From contig NZ_KV757578.1 of assembly GCF_001712795.1 (NCBI RefSeq), positions 1 through 32,769 of the forward strand: DNA of 32,769 nt, written 5' to 3'. The translations under genes were made by a program, and so were the position numbers. Source of the DNA: Nostoc sp. KVJ20 (GTDB lineage Bacteria; Cyanobacteriota; Cyanobacteriia; Cyanobacteriales; Nostocaceae). Below, one piece after another: positions 7,714 through 15,235 of the stretch; position 1 is the first letter of the stretch, and every line of letters starts with the position of its first letter. A model generated the notes under the pieces. That model did not search any database, was not told where the DNA came from, and worked only from the letters and a program-made list of their open reading frames with translations.

Positions 7714-7890
7714 TTAGAGGATGTTTGAAAAGTCATGATTGATGTATAAAATTTTTTTACCCCACCCTAGCCCTCCCCTTATAAAGGGGAGGGAACTGGA
7801 TTTTATTGTTTCCCCCCTTTATAAGGGGGGACTAAGGGGGGTAATAATTCGATTAAAATCACAACATACTACTTTTCAAACAACCTCTTA
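7714..7890. mobile_element. 177-bp MITE with 17-bp inverted ends
   Basis: GAGGATGTTTGAAAAGT (7717-7733) and its inverted copy at 7871-7887 match at 16 of 17 bases, and TTA flanks both ends as a possible 3-bp target duplication. The interior contains two GC-rich palindromes, CCCTCCCCTTATAAAGGGG (from 7770) and CCCCCCTTTATAAGGGGGG (from 7813), a motif seen widely as dispersed repeats in cyanobacteria. There is no ORF, so mobilisation would need a transposase from elsewhere. Confidence 0.7.
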
Positions 7891-8212
7891 GATAATTAGT
7901 TAAGCGATGTAACAATACGCAATGAAAGGATAGTGTATTATAAACTACCGTTTTTAGCGATCGCACTGAGTTTTTAAATGGTTGAACCATTGCGCCTGCT
8001 TCGCTTAATCCAAAGTGCGGTTCAAGCGATCGCATCCAATGAATAAAATACATTCATTTGCTTAGAATTGAACTAAACAGCAGTGTGAGTCGTCAACTAA
8101 GAACAGATGTGTTTTATGTCTTAAACAGTTTTTGCAACATATCTCTCCTGAATTAATTTAAACTAGACTCACAAATTGCGATCGCACAATTGCTTTGATT
8201 CCAATTCTAAAT

Positions 8213-9100
8213 ATGGCTAAAACACCTTTGTTTTTAAGAAATACTTGGTACTATGCATTACCCAGTAAGCAGCTAAAATCTGGACAAATAATTTCAAAAA
8301 CCCTCTTAAATGAGCTAATAATTTTTAGTCGCGATCGCTCAGGAAAAGTCTTTGCCAAGGTAAGTGAAACGAAAAGTTATCCAATACAAGAGGCGCAAGG
8401 AAATATTTGGATTTATATGTCAAATGATGAGACTTCCTTAATATTAGAAGAAATCCCATTAATCCCTGAGTTTGCCGATCAAAGCCACCAAGCCGTTGAG
8501 TCCATCCGCTTTTCCTGTGATGTTGATCACGCCGTAGTCGGATTGATCGATCCAGCTCATATTGCTTTCGTTCACCAGGCGTGGTGGTGGCGTTCCCCTG
8601 AGACACTAAAGGAAGTAGTCAAAATCTTTGAACCATCTTTGCATGGCTTTACCATGCGAAAGCACCCACTAGAACAACAAACCTTGTTCTATCGTTTGAT
8701 TGGACGCAATCCACAGATCGAAATCTCATTTCGTTTACCGGGAATTCGTATTGAGCGGGTGTTTACTGAGAAACATATGGTTTGTAACTTAACAGCAATT
8801 ACTCCCATTTCCGAAACTGAGACTGAGGAAACAACGATGTTTTACACAACTTTACCTTGGTTTCCTATTCTCCAGCCATTGTTACTATGGTTTACGCGCA
8901 GTTTTCTCAATCAAGATCAAAAAATTTTGCTTAAACAACAAATCGGCTTGAAACATAATCCACCCTTAACTTTAGTTGGAGATGCCGATGCCCAAGCCCG
9001 TTGGTATTATAGATTGAAAGCAGAATTTGCTAAATCTCAAATACAGGGGCGTTCTTTTGTTAACCCAATTAAAGAAAAGACACTTCGATGGCGTAGTTAG
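8213..9100 (+). CDS. Rieske-type oxygenase homologue lacking the Rieske domain
   Basis: A 295-residue protein related to the alpha subunits of Rieske non-haem iron oxygenases (vanillate demethylase / pheophorbide oxygenase-like). Family members normally start with LRNTWYYALPS, then a [2Fe-2S] domain with CxH and CxxH pairs, then the mononuclear iron domain. Here the beginning (residues 8-17) and the stretch LLNELIIFSRDRSGKVFA (31-48) are present, but the next residues jump straight to SYPIQEAQGNIWIYM (55-69): about 55 residues with all four cluster ligands are missing, without a break in frame. The iron-site motif DPAHIAFVH (113-121) with its two His is kept. The ATG at 8213 matches family starts; a TTG at 8195 is possible. 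The protein may be an inactive relic or may do something not needing cluster-derived electrons. It lies alone. Confidence 0.8.
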   Translation: MAKTPLFLRNTWYYALPSKQLKSGQIISKTLLNELIIFSRDRSGKVFAKVSETKSYPIQEAQGNIWIYMSNDETSLILEEIPLIPEFADQSHQAVESIRFSCDVDHAVVGLIDPAHIAFVHQAWWWRSPETLKEVVKIFEPSLHGFTMRKHPLEQQTLFYRLIGRNPQIEISFRLPGIRIERVFTEKHMVCNLTAITPISETETEETTMFYTTLPWFPILQPLLLWFTRSFLNQDQKILLKQQIGLKHNPPLTLVGDADAQARWYYRLKAEFAKSQIQGRSFVNPIKEKTLRWRS

Positions 9101-9324
9101 ACTAATAATCTAACTTTTTAGTCAGCATTGATAAAGCGATTGACGTTTTTAGTAATTAAATTGTCAAGCTATAAGGTGATTTCTCAAAATAATTTTACCC
9201 GTGCAGAGGGCAACAGCCGTTTTCCAATAGGATGGAATGATGTTGTGTGGTAATTTTTATTCTGGAAATCACCTAAGTGCATCTTTAAAAGCTTCCACAA
9301 CAATTCAACTCACAGAAAACATTG

Positions 9325-9352
9325 CTGTTAGCGGATAGCTAAGGTTTAGCCC
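9325..9352. repeat. 28-bp dispersed repeat, copy 2
   Basis: Perfect inverted copy of 846-873. It overlaps the stop codon of the modA-like remnant (9346-9571), so the present 3' end of that frame is supplied by repeat DNA. Confidence 0.8.
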
Positions 9353-9571
9353 ATTCTGACGACTGACGCCTTTATTCTGTTCGATAAAGTTCCACTCACA
9401 CCCTGATGTTCGGGAACAGAAGTAGAGGGAGTCCTAAATCCATACTTTGCCAAAATTTCTTGCGCTTCTTGTGACAGGATATATGCAGTTAATTTCTCAC
9501 CAGCAGGATCGGCATTTTTCAGTACTGACAGCACAAGCTATCAGTGAAAAGGCAAAAAAATGCTTTTTCAT
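9346..9571 (-). pseudogene. Remnant of a molybdate-binding-protein-like gene (modA)
   Basis: On the minus strand an ATG at 9571 opens a secretion-signal-like stretch, MKKHFFAFSLIACAVS. Shifted by one frame, the codons from about 9534 encode VLKNADPAGEKLTAYILSQE and then AQEILAKYGF, which resembles the C-terminal end of ModA-type periplasmic binding proteins. The roughly 200 residues in between are missing. The simplest reading is a substrate-binding protein gene that lost its middle by a deletion that also shifted the frame. The 3' part runs into a dispersed repeat. Assignment to ModA rather than another binding protein of the same fold rests on about 30 residues. Confidence 0.6.
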
Positions 9572-10255
9572 CGTTATTATATTACTGGGTTACTATTACT
9601 ACTCAGTGAGTTAGCCATTATCTCTACCCATCAAAGTAATAAATGAGTTTTGATATGTGCGTAGTTTGTGATTAAAGATATAATACCAACTAAGTTGGAA
9701 ATAATCAATTGGCCAACATCTTCAAATGCTGACTTGATAAAATTTTTCAGTTTGTCATCAATTTCAAGAATGCATCAATCGTCCTGATGTTGCCCAGCCT
9801 GTACTGAAATAACAGGCTGCACACAAGTGAAACTGCTGTCCAGCAGCAGAAGCGTCTGTAGTAAACAGCCAAAATATTTGTATAGTAATTATGTATACAC
9901 AAAGACTAATTAATAAACATCAAGAAATTTCAAAATTTAAACCCGTAAACAAATTAGGAGGTATTCTACATAATTACTTGAGGGTAATTAGCAGTTAGCA
10001 TTCAAAACAATTGTTTATTTATACTCTTGTACGGAACTAGCTGCGAAAGTCGGATAAACCTTAACTAGAATTGATAATTTTCTACTTTGTCAAAAATAAA
10101 TTTTCATCTAGAGTAGGACAAAGATACCTGCTGTTTACCACATATAAAAATCTAGCTGAAGCCTCTGGCTCATAGCTATGGGAAACCAAGCTTGATGCTT
10201 GAGAGTCTGGTTTCAAAATGGGTAACAGCAACATCCCCTATCAGCTTGATCACCT
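9572..10255. other. Gene-free spacer upstream of the DUF3038 gene
   Basis: No convincing coding sequence is present in these 684 bp. Small hairpins are visible: CAGCCTGT with ACAGGCTG near 9794-9816 and CTGCTG with CAGCAG near 9833-9846. The 3' part should contain the promoter of the DUF3038/DUF4335 pair, but I cannot define its boxes. Confidence 0.5.
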
Positions 10256-10861
10256 ATGCTAAAAGTTATGCACTCGGCCGCCAACTCAGCCACTCCAAAT
10301 TCCCAGTGGGAGGATTTAATCAAGCTTCCAGCCCCAAACACAGTTCAATGGGACAATATCAAAACCCAATTAGACTTGGTGCTGTTGGCCCTAGAAACCT
10401 TAACTGGGATTGGTTCAGAGGCAATGCTTTCGGCGGCAACTGATCTGAATTTAGAGTCAAGAGTGCCAGACCGCGTAGCTTTATGGCGACTGCGCCAATC
10501 AAATCCCCTACGCAAAGGTCAAGGAGGGCGAAAAAAGCTAGATGTCGAAGAAGCGCGATCGCTTGTTCTGATCATCTGCTACCTAGCCAAACAGCACCAG
10601 GAATTGATTCGCCGCGCTGTCGGCCTGTTGGAACAAATGGCAGAAAATAACCGGGAACCTCACCAGGCTGCTTTACTTGGAGATTATATTGATGCTTTTT
10701 GCAACACCTACCAAGAGCGGATGGAAGAGGACGAGCAAATCTCAACGGATTTACTAACCAACCTGGCCCTAAAACTGCTTGTAGATTTACTTTTTTACAG
10801 TGCTCCTGGTGGGCATCGCCGTCTCTGGCTAGCACTCATAGACCGTTCAACAAAATTTTAA
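10256..10861 (+). CDS. DUF3038 family protein
   Basis: A 201-residue soluble protein matching the cyanobacterial DUF3038 family: QLDLVLLALETLTGIGSEAML near residues 38-58, DRVALWRLRQSNPLRKGQGGRKKL near 73-97, and LGDYIDAFCNTYQERMEEDE and FYSAPGGHRRLWLALIDRS towards the end. No catalytic motif is apparent. The start could also be the Met at 10268; neither has a good ribosome binding site. The gene is followed 213 bp later by a DUF4335 gene, an adjacency I believe is common in cyanobacteria, so the two products may act together. The biochemical role is unknown. Confidence 0.82.
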   Translation: MLKVMHSAANSATPNSQWEDLIKLPAPNTVQWDNIKTQLDLVLLALETLTGIGSEAMLSAATDLNLESRVPDRVALWRLRQSNPLRKGQGGRKKLDVEEARSLVLIICYLAKQHQELIRRAVGLLEQMAENNREPHQAALLGDYIDAFCNTYQERMEEDEQISTDLLTNLALKLLVDLLFYSAPGGHRRLWLALIDRSTKF

Positions 10862-11074
10862 ATTTTAGATTTGAAATTTCTCAACCAAAATTCGCTCGTG
10901 ATTTGTTTGCTAGATCAGGAAACTCTTTTGATGGTCGTTAGCTCTTGGGCAATGCACTACGGAAGGAACCTGACAAAGTTTTGAGTGGAGGAATCTGCTG
11001 TTTCAACTTTTCCTGGCAAGCAACTGGTTCAATTTTTTGCAAAATCCCAAATAGTCTTCTTCGCAGTTCCTGTC

Positions 11075-12748
11075 ATGCCTCTATCAAATTCTGTCATTCG
11101 TTGCTATACACCGCCGACTTGCACGCTAGAAGTATTCGCGCAAAGTTCACCTCTGTCTCGTTGGATGGGGAAAACTGTCCTCAAACACCTAAGCTTTGAG
11201 CTACGTTTTGATGATCCCCGACTACCAGAAGAACACAGAGTTCCAATTCGGGGCGATCGCGAACAACTTGAAGCTTTATGTGATGCGGTCACCAGCTATG
11301 TACAAGAATTCCTCCAACAGTCTCCAGAAAGCTTTTGGGTCAGTTTCTCCGGTACCCAGCAGTCAAGCACAGCACTGGATGAGCCGGACTTAAAGTCTTC
11401 AACAAAAACATTAAATTCCTTTAGTACCCAGATTCCAGGGGCAAATATTCATTTAGAACCAAGCAGCTATTTAACTCACAATTTATTTCTCGGTTCTCTC
11501 GCCAATCACTCATCTGGCCCTGTAATTCAACTCAGTCTGCTGCAACTATTTGATTTGGCAAGTGCTTTAGATGAATATTCGACTGATGTCATGGCACTCC
11601 CAACTCTCAACAGCACGAGTTCGACTCTGAGATTCCCGGCTTGGGCACCTATTGCCGCAGTATTAGTATTAGGTGTGGGTTTTTTACCAGTTACTTGGCA
11701 ATATGCTAATACCATTAGGGAAAAGCAACAGCAAACAGCCAAAACATCAGATCCAGAAGCGATAAAGGCTGCTTTAGAACCTTCACCCTCACTAAACTTT
11801 CCCACGCCTGAATCCGGGATTACTCTTCCATCAGATAATTTGTTAGGTTCCACCCCTCCACTTTCCACATCAACTTTACCCCAAGCACCTCTAACAGCCC
11901 CTAGTTCCAGTTTGTCTACACCGCCACCTCTATTTCCAAATAATGCATTGACAATACCTCAAGGGACGACTGGAACTCTTCCCACTAATGGAGCGATGGC
12001 TTCTCTGCAAGACGCTACGCGAACAGCGAACTTCTCTACAAGACGCTCTGCAAGCGCTAACGCACCATCCAACAAAATCCCAGGTCAGGAAATTGCCATA
12101 TTACCAAATCTGGGACAGAACCCTACAGGATCAAGTTCCCAAGCTGGTACTCTCCCTCAACTGCGGAATTTGCCACCCAGATTATCTGCTAATGCAGGCA
12201 GCTTACCAACTAATATCTCACCTGTAGTTCCCCCATCTCTTGGCAATATACCCAATAATAGTGCTGGCAATACCCCTACCCAACCACCGTCACTAAGCTC
12301 ACAACAGCTAGAGGAAAGAATCAATTCTCTACAGCAACCTTCTCCTGGAGAAAAACCTGCTTCACAACTTCCTTCCTCTAGAACTGCGGAGAACAATCCC
12401 TTTATCGATCAATTAGGGGACGAACGCAAACCCCCCACATCCACAGAAGTGGCTACTGGTACATTATTTGATACACCTCAAATAGCAGAAGCTAGAGAAT
12501 ACCTCAAAAAACGTTGGCAACCACCCACTGGACTGGGACAAACATTAGAGTACAGTTTGATAGTCAGCGTTGACGGCACAGTTGAACGAATTTTTCCCCT
12601 TAATAAGCCAGCAAGAGAATTCGTTGATAGCACTGGGATGCCTGAAGTGGGTAAACCTTTTGTTTCCCCTAATAGAGGCGGACAAAATGTCAGAATTCGA
12701 GTTGTTCTCAGTCCTGATGGCAAGGTACAGACTTTTCCAGATGAATAA
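11075..12748 (+). CDS. DUF4335 family single-pass membrane protein
   Basis: A 557-residue protein of unknown function. The N-terminal domain (about residues 1-180) begins MPLSNSVIRCYTPPTCTLEV, the conserved DUF4335 start, and this is why I place the start at 11075 rather than at a GTG 90 bases upstream. One membrane helix follows (about 186-211, WAPIAAVLVLGVGFLPV), then a Pro/Ser/Thr-rich linker of about 240 residues, then a conserved C-terminal domain of about 100 residues (from TPQIAEAREYLKKRW to the end). Part of the linker is encoded by a short dispersed DNA repeat (12000-12047). The linker could span the periplasm or peptidoglycan; this is inference. A strong terminator follows at 12777. 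Confidence 0.8.
   Translation: MPLSNSVIRCYTPPTCTLEVFAQSSPLSRWMGKTVLKHLSFELRFDDPRLPEEHRVPIRGDREQLEALCDAVTSYVQEFLQQSPESFWVSFSGTQQSSTALDEPDLKSSTKTLNSFSTQIPGANIHLEPSSYLTHNLFLGSLANHSSGPVIQLSLLQLFDLASALDEYSTDVMALPTLNSTSSTLRFPAWAPIAAVLVLGVGFLPVTWQYANTIREKQQQTAKTSDPEAIKAALEPSPSLNFPTPESGITLPSDNLLGSTPPLSTSTLPQAPLTAPSSSLSTPPPLFPNNALTIPQGTTGTLPTNGAMASLQDATRTANFSTRRSASANAPSNKIPGQEIAILPNLGQNPTGSSSQAGTLPQLRNLPPRLSANAGSLPTNISPVVPPSLGNIPNNSAGNTPTQPPSLSSQQLEERINSLQQPSPGEKPASQLPSSRTAENNPFIDQLGDERKPPTSTEVATGTLFDTPQIAEAREYLKKRWQPPTGLGQTLEYSLIVSVDGTVERIFPLNKPAREFVDSTGMPEVGKPFVSPNRGGQNVRIRVVLSPDGKVQTFPDE
12000..12047. repeat. Dispersed repeat DNA inside the DUF4335 linker
   Basis: CTTCTCTGCAAGACGCT (12000-12016) and CTTCTCTACAAGACGCT (12031-12047) are direct copies 31 bp apart. 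Because 31 is not a multiple of three, they are read in different frames (ASLQDAT and FSTRRSA). Similarity at the DNA level across two frames shows this is inserted repeat DNA and not a protein repeat. The wider segment about 11993-12063 has the GC-rich, CGCTA-containing look of Nostoc dispersed repeats. Confidence 0.7.
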
Positions 12749-12776
12749 GTAAACTAATCTGTTTAATGCCACTTGT

Positions 12777-12806
12777 AAAACTGGTACAAAGTTTGTACCA
12801 GTTTTT
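12777..12806 (+). terminator. Rho-independent terminator
   Basis: AAACTGGTACAA pairs with TTGTACCAGTTT around a 3-base loop and continues into a T-run. It lies 28 bp after the DUF4335 stop codon. Confidence 0.85.
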
Positions 12807-13018
12807 ATTTAATCCAATTGCTCTTGAGCTTACTTTTTGGAGTACAGTTATCAAACTGGTCTTACTATTGATACCAGTAAACCTACCCATTAATACAATT
12901 ACTGTTAACACCAATTCTCTAAAATCAAACTATCTAATAAAAGTTTAGAGGATCAGATTAAATCTTATACCTCTTAATTACGAATTGGTACAAATAACTC
13001 ATATCAAAGATAAGAAAT

Positions 13019-13303
13019 ATGCAAACAATTGGTACTCAAAAAGACAGTCCAGCTTGGGTTATTCAAACTTGGGCAGCTTTTGTGATTTCTATTTCTATGA
13101 CCACCTTCGGTATTGTAAATTTACCTGTGAACAGTTGGGTAAAAGGATTTATGGGTATGGGTTTAGCTTTTTCTGTTGGCTCAACTTTTACTTTGGCAAA
13201 AACTACTAGAGACTTGCACGAAACTAGAAGATTAACTGCTAGGTTAGACGAGGCGAAAGTAGAAAAATTGCTTTCACAACATGATCCTCTAAATTTAAAA
13301 TGA
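13019..13303 (+). CDS. YiaA/YiaB-type two-helix membrane protein
   Basis: A 94-residue protein with two membrane helices (about residues 11-33 and 40-60) and the YiaAB signatures SPAWVIQTWAAFVISI, NLPVNSWVKGFMGMGLAF and VGSTFTLAKTTRDLHE. The C-terminal 30 residues are charged and probably cytosolic. The function of the family is not established. The gene is transcribed alone between two hairpins; a MITE-like insertion follows 60 bp after its stop. The ATG at 13019 has no strong ribosome binding site but fits the family start. Confidence 0.88.
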   Translation: MQTIGTQKDSPAWVIQTWAAFVISISMTTFGIVNLPVNSWVKGFMGMGLAFSVGSTFTLAKTTRDLHETRRLTARLDEAKVEKLLSQHDPLNLK

Positions 13304-13364
13304 AGCGAGTTACAGCAATTTTGGATTAAAAGGCTTTACTAAAAAGCTGTTAAAAATTAACTAT

Positions 13365-13508
13365 ATTACGAAACAATACTCCTCGGTTAATCACTTTTAA
13401 CTCGGAATCTGGTTTGGGGAAAAGGTTAAAGGTTAAGGGGTAAAGGTTTTTTCTTTTCCCTTTCCCATTCCCCTTTCCCCCAAAACCCGACAAGTATTGT
13501 ATTACGAA
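13365..13508. mobile_element. 128-bp MITE-like insertion with 8-bp target duplication
   Basis: ACAATACTCCTCGG (13373-13386) and its inverted partner CCGACAAGTATTGT (13487-13500) match at 12 of 14 bases. They are flanked by ATTACGAA at 13365-13372 and again at 13501-13508, exactly as expected of a target-site duplication. The interior is purine-rich (GGGGAAAAGG type) on one half and pyrimidine-rich on the other, so the element can fold as one long imperfect hairpin. No ORF is present. Confidence 0.75.
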
Positions 13509-13513
13509 AAACT

Positions 13514-13538
13514 AAAGGACTGGATATACCAGTCCTTT
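13514..13538. terminator. Hairpin terminator of the ferredoxin unit
   Basis: AAAGGACTGG (13514-13523) pairs with CCAGTCCTTT (13529-13538). It lies 30 bp beyond the ferredoxin stop on the minus strand. Both flanks are A/T-rich, so it could also stop plus-strand transcripts. Confidence 0.75.
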
Positions 13539-13567
13539 ATTATATTGATTTAACGTTTGTTTTTATC

Positions 13568-14029
13568 TTAATAACGGGATTTTTTGGTCTTTAACTTTTG
13601 CTTTTTACGCCGACGTTCGCTAGCAGCCACGGCTTGTTCTACCGGATAACCCACTACAGGAATTACCTGATATTTGCGCTCTTCTTCTAAGTTTTTCAGT
13701 GCAGTGTAATCAACCCAATGAATACAATCAACTGGACACGTGTCAATTGCTTCTTGGATAAGTTCCTCAGCGTCCCCATCTTGGCGAACCACGCGCGATC
13801 GCCCGTAATCTGGTTCAATGTAGAAGGTGTTACGCGCAACATGAGCGCAATGCTTACAACCAATACAGGTGATTTCGTCAACATAAACACCATTTTGGCG
13901 CAGCACACCGCCCAATTCCGGTTCCAAACCAGAACGTTCTGGGGCATCCCGTAAGAAACCCCCTAATTCTGGTTCCAAACCGGAACGGTTCTCTTCTTGT
14001 TCTTCCGGCGACGGCAGAAAATCAGCCAT
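13568..14029 (-). CDS. 4Fe-4S ferredoxin with duplicated N-terminal motif
   Basis: A 153-residue electron-transfer protein with a single [4Fe-4S] site: Cys55, Cys58 and Cys61 (CIGCKHC) with Cys98 in the CPVDC motif; Cys102 is an additional nearby cysteine. The N-terminal 45 residues contain SGLEPELGG twice (16-24 and 33-41), a 17-residue internal duplication also visible in the DNA. The C-terminus is long and basic (RRRKKQKLKTKKSRY) and could bind nucleic acid or an acidic partner. The ATG shares one base with the stop of ycf35 (TAATG), implying coupled translation. Order on the transcript is DUF2997, ycf35, ferredoxin. The redox partner is unknown. Confidence 0.92.
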   Translation of the reverse strand: MADFLPSPEEQEENRSGLEPELGGFLRDAPERSGLEPELGGVLRQNGVYVDEITCIGCKHCAHVARNTFYIEPDYGRSRVVRQDGDAEELIQEAIDTCPVDCIHWVDYTALKNLEEERKYQVIPVVGYPVEQAVAASERRRKKQKLKTKKSRY

Positions 14030-14415
14030 TACGCACTCCAGCGCTGTACTACCAGGCGAATTGAACCATCTTCATTTTTTTGTTGTTCAGAAACTTGAAA
14101 ACCAACACGAGCTGTTTCTTTGATAACTGTTTGATAAGCATAGCGCTGTGTTACTTGGCGCAAAAATCCATCTACAGACAAATCTTGCTGCCAATATTGC
14201 AAGTCAGCCACCAGTTCATATTCTTTGCCATTCCATCTAAAACCGATGTCATAGCCATTTTCCTGCTCAATACTAACTTCCGCAGGATGGGTTTGACCGC
14301 GATAGCCACGGACTTCGCGTGGGCCGGGTTTCCAGTCTACGCCCAATTCAGTTAAAGCATCTTTCAAAGAATCAAGGTTACGGATTTGAGTCTTAATTTG
14401 GCTAAAGTGTGACAT
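14029..14415 (-). CDS. ycf35: Ycf35 (DUF1257) family protein
   Basis: A 128-residue soluble protein matching Ycf35/DUF1257, conserved in cyanobacteria and red-lineage plastids: MSHFSQIKTQIRNLDSLK at the start, LGVDWKPGP, the central GYDIGFRWNGKEYELVADLQYW and the end RLVVQRW. The function is not known. It is the middle gene of a three-gene unit and overlaps the ferredoxin start by one base, which suggests that the products are made together and perhaps act in one redox process. Confidence 0.92.
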   Translation of the reverse strand: MSHFSQIKTQIRNLDSLKDALTELGVDWKPGPREVRGYRGQTHPAEVSIEQENGYDIGFRWNGKEYELVADLQYWQQDLSVDGFLRQVTQRYAYQTVIKETARVGFQVSEQQKNEDGSIRLVVQRWSA

Positions 14416-14454
14416 GGTGGTTGTGAATTAATAACACTAAACTACTGTGAAAAC

Positions 14455-14664
14455 TTACCAATCGCTGTAAGTGGTGTGTGTATTCGCCACATTAGATTGC
14501 TGCACCTTCGCGGCGAAATATTCTGAGGTTGGCTCATGATTAAGTACTTGCCCTAACTGTGCTTCTATTGCCGCTGTAACCTCAGCGCAAGAAGCACCCA
14601 CAATGCCAGTGACTTTCTCTTGTACCCGACCGTCTGGATAAATTATGAACTCTAATGTCTCCAT
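14455..14664 (-). CDS. DUF2997 family small protein
   Basis: A 69-residue protein beginning METLEFIIYPDGRVQEKV with the GxSCxxVTxxIE segment (GASCAEVTAAIEAQLGQV) typical of DUF2997. The single conserved Cys lies near residue 26. The start at 14664 is preferred because family members start with this Met; a TTG 12 bases further upstream is possible. It leads the DUF2997-ycf35-ferredoxin unit with a 39-bp gap to ycf35. Function unknown. Confidence 0.85.
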   Translation of the reverse strand: METLEFIIYPDGRVQEKVTGIVGASCAEVTAAIEAQLGQVLNHEPTSEYFAAKVQQSNVANTHTTYSDW

Positions 14665-15235
14665 TCTTTTGGCCAACCAGGATAAGTACGCTTAAATTGT
14701 ACTGCCTTAGCAGAAGGCTACAAATATAGCCGTAGGAACATTTTTACTTAGATACAAACCTGCGATTTGTTAACTAATGTTCCATCTTTCAACACATATA
14801 TCTCAGAATCTTTGCAAAACTTATTAATATTATAAGCACATACATCAGTATTTAGTTAGTTTCTCTTAACCTCCTTAATTAGTCAAGGTGAGAACTGAAG
14901 GTAGCTAGGTAAGCTGTAAAAGTGCTAAGAATAAGCATTAGAGGTAGTATAGCCAGCAAGAGAATTCACAAAAATATAAAATTTCTTGAAAAACTTTATT
15001 ATTACCATTCGATTTACCTTATTCTCTTCCGGGTAGCTTGTATGCAATGCTGTATCAGCCTAGAGCAAGATAGTGGTGTATACGTAGGTATTGTATTAAG
15101 TCTTTGATATAGTGACTTTAGTTAGCATCGGGTGTAAAAGGATTTTTAAACTGCGATCGCTGAAAGCGTTGGCGCAGCTATCGCTATTTTCTGCCATTGG
15201 TAAGATTTACTAACCTCGACTCTAGACAGTTCAAT
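14665..15235. other. Spacer between divergent genes
   Basis: These 571 bp should contain the promoters for the minus-strand DUF2997 unit and the plus-strand phosphatase gene. No convincing ORF is seen. Positions about 15151-15183 (CTGCGATCGCTGAAAGCG and following) look like a short HIP1-containing dispersed repeat. The remainder shows nothing I can assign. Confidence 0.45.

Noticed and set aside
7859..8053. Minus-strand ORF of 64 codons after the MITE
   Set aside because: It overlaps the MITE end and HIP1-containing repeats, and has no start signal or family-like sequence.
8325..8606. Missing Rieske domain supplied by a frameshift or the opposite strand
   Set aside because: The DNA between the two retained parts is only a few codons long, and no frame around it encodes CxH or CxxH; the minus-strand ORF here is a shadow.
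9174..9273. 100-bp MITE bounded by AGGTGATTTC and its inverse
   Set aside because: The arms are only 10 bp, there is no target duplication and no second copy in the window.
10985..11074. GTG start 90 bases upstream of the DUF4335 start
   Set aside because: The added 30 residues precede the conserved family beginning and have no similarity to it.
14922..15107. Plus-strand ORF of 61 codons
   Set aside because: Isolated, AT-rich, without ribosome binding site or recognisable sequence; the stretch is better read as promoter spacer.
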